The notes under the pieces are model-generated. The model did no database searches, had not been told where the DNA came from, and saw only the letters and a program-made list of their open reading frames with translations. Of a stretch of 64,000 nucleotides of DNA, positions 62,242 through 64,000 are shown piece by piece; the stretch's first letter is position 1; each line of letters begins with the position of its first letter. This DNA comes from Thamnaconus septentrionalis (taxonomy: Eukaryota > Chordata > Actinopteri > Tetraodontiformes > Monacanthidae): NCBI GenBank assembly GCA_009823395.1, contig CM020520.1, positions 3,820,501 to 3,884,500 on the forward strand. The letters are read 5' to 3'. A program made the position numbers and the translations under genes.

Positions 62242-62993
62242 GTTTAAATAGTAATATAACTCTAATCCTTTTGATTTTTTATAATTAGGTATTTTAAAAG
62301 TTATTCTTTGAAAGGATAATTTTAAACCACATTGAAATAACGTTATTGGTTCACCCCAGTAAACACCTGACACTGTAAACTCAAGTGTTGCTATCTCATC
62401 AATCTTCCAATTAAATAGGATTCACTCTTTGCACACTCCTTGTTTTCGTTGGATTGCACCTTGGATTGTCACGCACCAGGAGCAAACCCCTGCGTCAGTG
62501 GTTCTGCTGGAGGAGATTAGTGAAGATGCCGTCAGTTCCTCTGTTTTTAAATTTCTTTTTCACATTAATATCCAACATTTGTGCCTCAGCCGAACCAACC
62601 AGGCTGCAGGTATTTGTTCCTTCAATATCTCTCTTTTCCTGCAGGGGATAAACTGTGTTTTTTACATGAATCCATTTGCTCACCGAAAATAGATGCACGA
62701 CCAAAATAGATTACAATAATAAAAATAAATAAAAGGAGGAAAATGCTGACCTGTGACACGAGGCCGCGTAACATCTTTTGAAAGGCTCTCTTGCATCAGT
62801 TTTTTTGGGGGGGTGGGTTTCATACCGAGACGTTTGCAAATGAAAGCGGCGGTTACTTTACGTCTGCAGAGACCCGTTCCCGTTCATTTTAGAAACGTGA
62901 AATGACAGAAACAGCTGTCATTTCCGCAATACTTGAGGGGGGAGGCGGCTTCATTTTCATACAACTCTGAAATGGGGCGGCAGCACTGACAGC

Positions 62994-62995
<2 letters not shown>
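62241..62995. other. Gene-free DNA
   Basis: Nothing recognised. Confidence 0.45.

Positions 62996-63025
<30 letters not shown>
62996..63025. repeat. (AC)n microsatellite
   Basis: About 15 AC units. Confidence 0.95.
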
Positions 63026-63026
<1 letters not shown>

Positions 63027-64000
63027 GGTCCAACAAAATCCCCTTACTATTATGAAATATTAGCTAATCTTATTACAATTCAGACTGCCACGACGGGGAT
63101 TTTATTTCAGCATTACTGCTGAAGTGGCTGCAGGCCAGAGATGAGCTGCTGCCACTGCAGCCGCCTGAACCAGCGACAGCCATCGCGATTCTTCCTGATC
63201 GGGATGCGGCCCTGAAACGTCGCCGTCTAAGCTCACACTCTGTATTACGCTCCCCGCCGCTGACATCTGGTCACCCCGCAGATATTTTGCAGCTGCTGGA
63301 AGTAATGTCAGCGTCTGGAGTCATTTGTAAACTCATATATTATTAATCGGCCCCGCAATAAACTTCTCGGGGCTCGTGGCGACGTATCGGCACCATTATT
63401 TGCGCTAATATTTTTCACGGATGGTGGTGGTGGTGGTGGGGGCGGTGATGTAATGAAACGCCGCCTGTCCTCCTCGTCACTTGCGTGAAGCAGCAGGACG
63501 CTGGGAAAAAAAGAAGAAGCCGAGAGGCCTCTCAGACGTGGTGTCAGCAGGCGAGGGGCGAAAGTTAACGAGACGCTGCGTTCTCGTCGCTCGCCGTCAA
63601 GATGCTGCTGGCAGCCACTTGAGCTGCCAACGATGCTCGTTAACAGCTACACAAAGCCAACACTGGGTCACTGAAGGAGGGATATTTTTGATTTGTTTGC
63701 TTGTTCTTTAACATTCATGTGTTTTTAACCAATTTTTTTTTTACCCGTCTTCGATCTCTGCGAAGGTGTAAACATTTGACAACTCGACTCCGTCGTGTTG
63801 TGTTTTTTTTCGATCAACCCGGCTGGTTGATCTAAAAAACGTGTGACACGCGGTACCCCGCGGGGTGCACAACTGACATGAAGGCGCGGGAGCGTGCACA
63901 AGCACACGTACACACGCGCGCACGCACACAGATTGTGTGCTAAAGCTTTTGTCTGACAGTTAGAGTTAAATGTCTCTGCATCAAAGGAAGGTGCAACGTG
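63026..64000. other. Gene-free DNA to the window edge
   Basis: 63030-63130 (TATTAGCTAATCTTATTAC) looks regulatory-like, untested. GGT units lie at 63422-63440. A GCACACAC-type stretch lies at 63896-63930. No gene recognised. Confidence 0.45.

Overview
The window looks like teleost fish (ray-finned vertebrate) genomic DNA. Its one confident gene is a vertebrate dermatan sulfate epimerase-like gene (dsel). Around it are dense CA/GT, CT, TATC and CATC microsatellites and an interspersed repeat of a kind common in fish genomes. There is no sign of bacterial, phage or CRISPR content. The species cannot be named from the sequence alone.

Layout. 1-2.5 kb is gene-free upstream DNA ending in a compound CT/CA microsatellite. 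About 2.54-3.33 kb is CpG-rich and is the likely dsel promoter and 5' UTR. A single-exon dsel reading frame of 1219 codons runs from 3561 to 7220 on the + strand. It has a signal peptide, the epimerase domain with its His/Tyr/His catalytic set, two membrane segments and a C-terminal sulfotransferase-like domain. A probable 3' UTR follows to about 8.5-9.05 kb. The remaining 55 kb holds no coding gene I can recognise. It is a gene desert of unique sequence (some of it AT-rich and homeodomain-site-like, so possibly conserved regulatory DNA) with scattered simple repeats.

The most unusual part is a repeat-rich block at about 17.0-25.0 kb. In order it contains: (i) a compact promoter-like cluster (YY1, CRE, GC-box and ETS words) with a splice donor after it; (ii) a 1.3-kb near-perfect inverted repeat (foldback-type element) with TA at each edge and a third copy of its end in the loop; (iii) a splice-site-bounded segment at 19.69 kb; (iv) GGGCGTGG/CCACGCCC inverted pairs and a 48-bp minisatellite; (v) a tandem array of about eight degenerate tRNA-like units on the minus strand, with different anticodon triplets; (vi) two minus-strand sets of segments with good splice sites, one giving a 113-codon frame across three predicted exons, the other non-coding with duplicated exons and a minisatellite; (vii) a second, more decayed piece of the tRNA-like array. 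I infer that one original tRNA-like array was split by later insertion and that the block may carry lineage-specific non-coding transcripts. None of this is proven here.

Other notable structures are an uninterrupted 345-bp purine tract at 56.6-56.9 kb, a perfect 12-bp hairpin at 33.06 kb and several CTCF-core-like words. How the parts work together: dsel would be driven by the CpG-rich region and possibly by distal elements in the desert. I see no other gene that shares its pathway.
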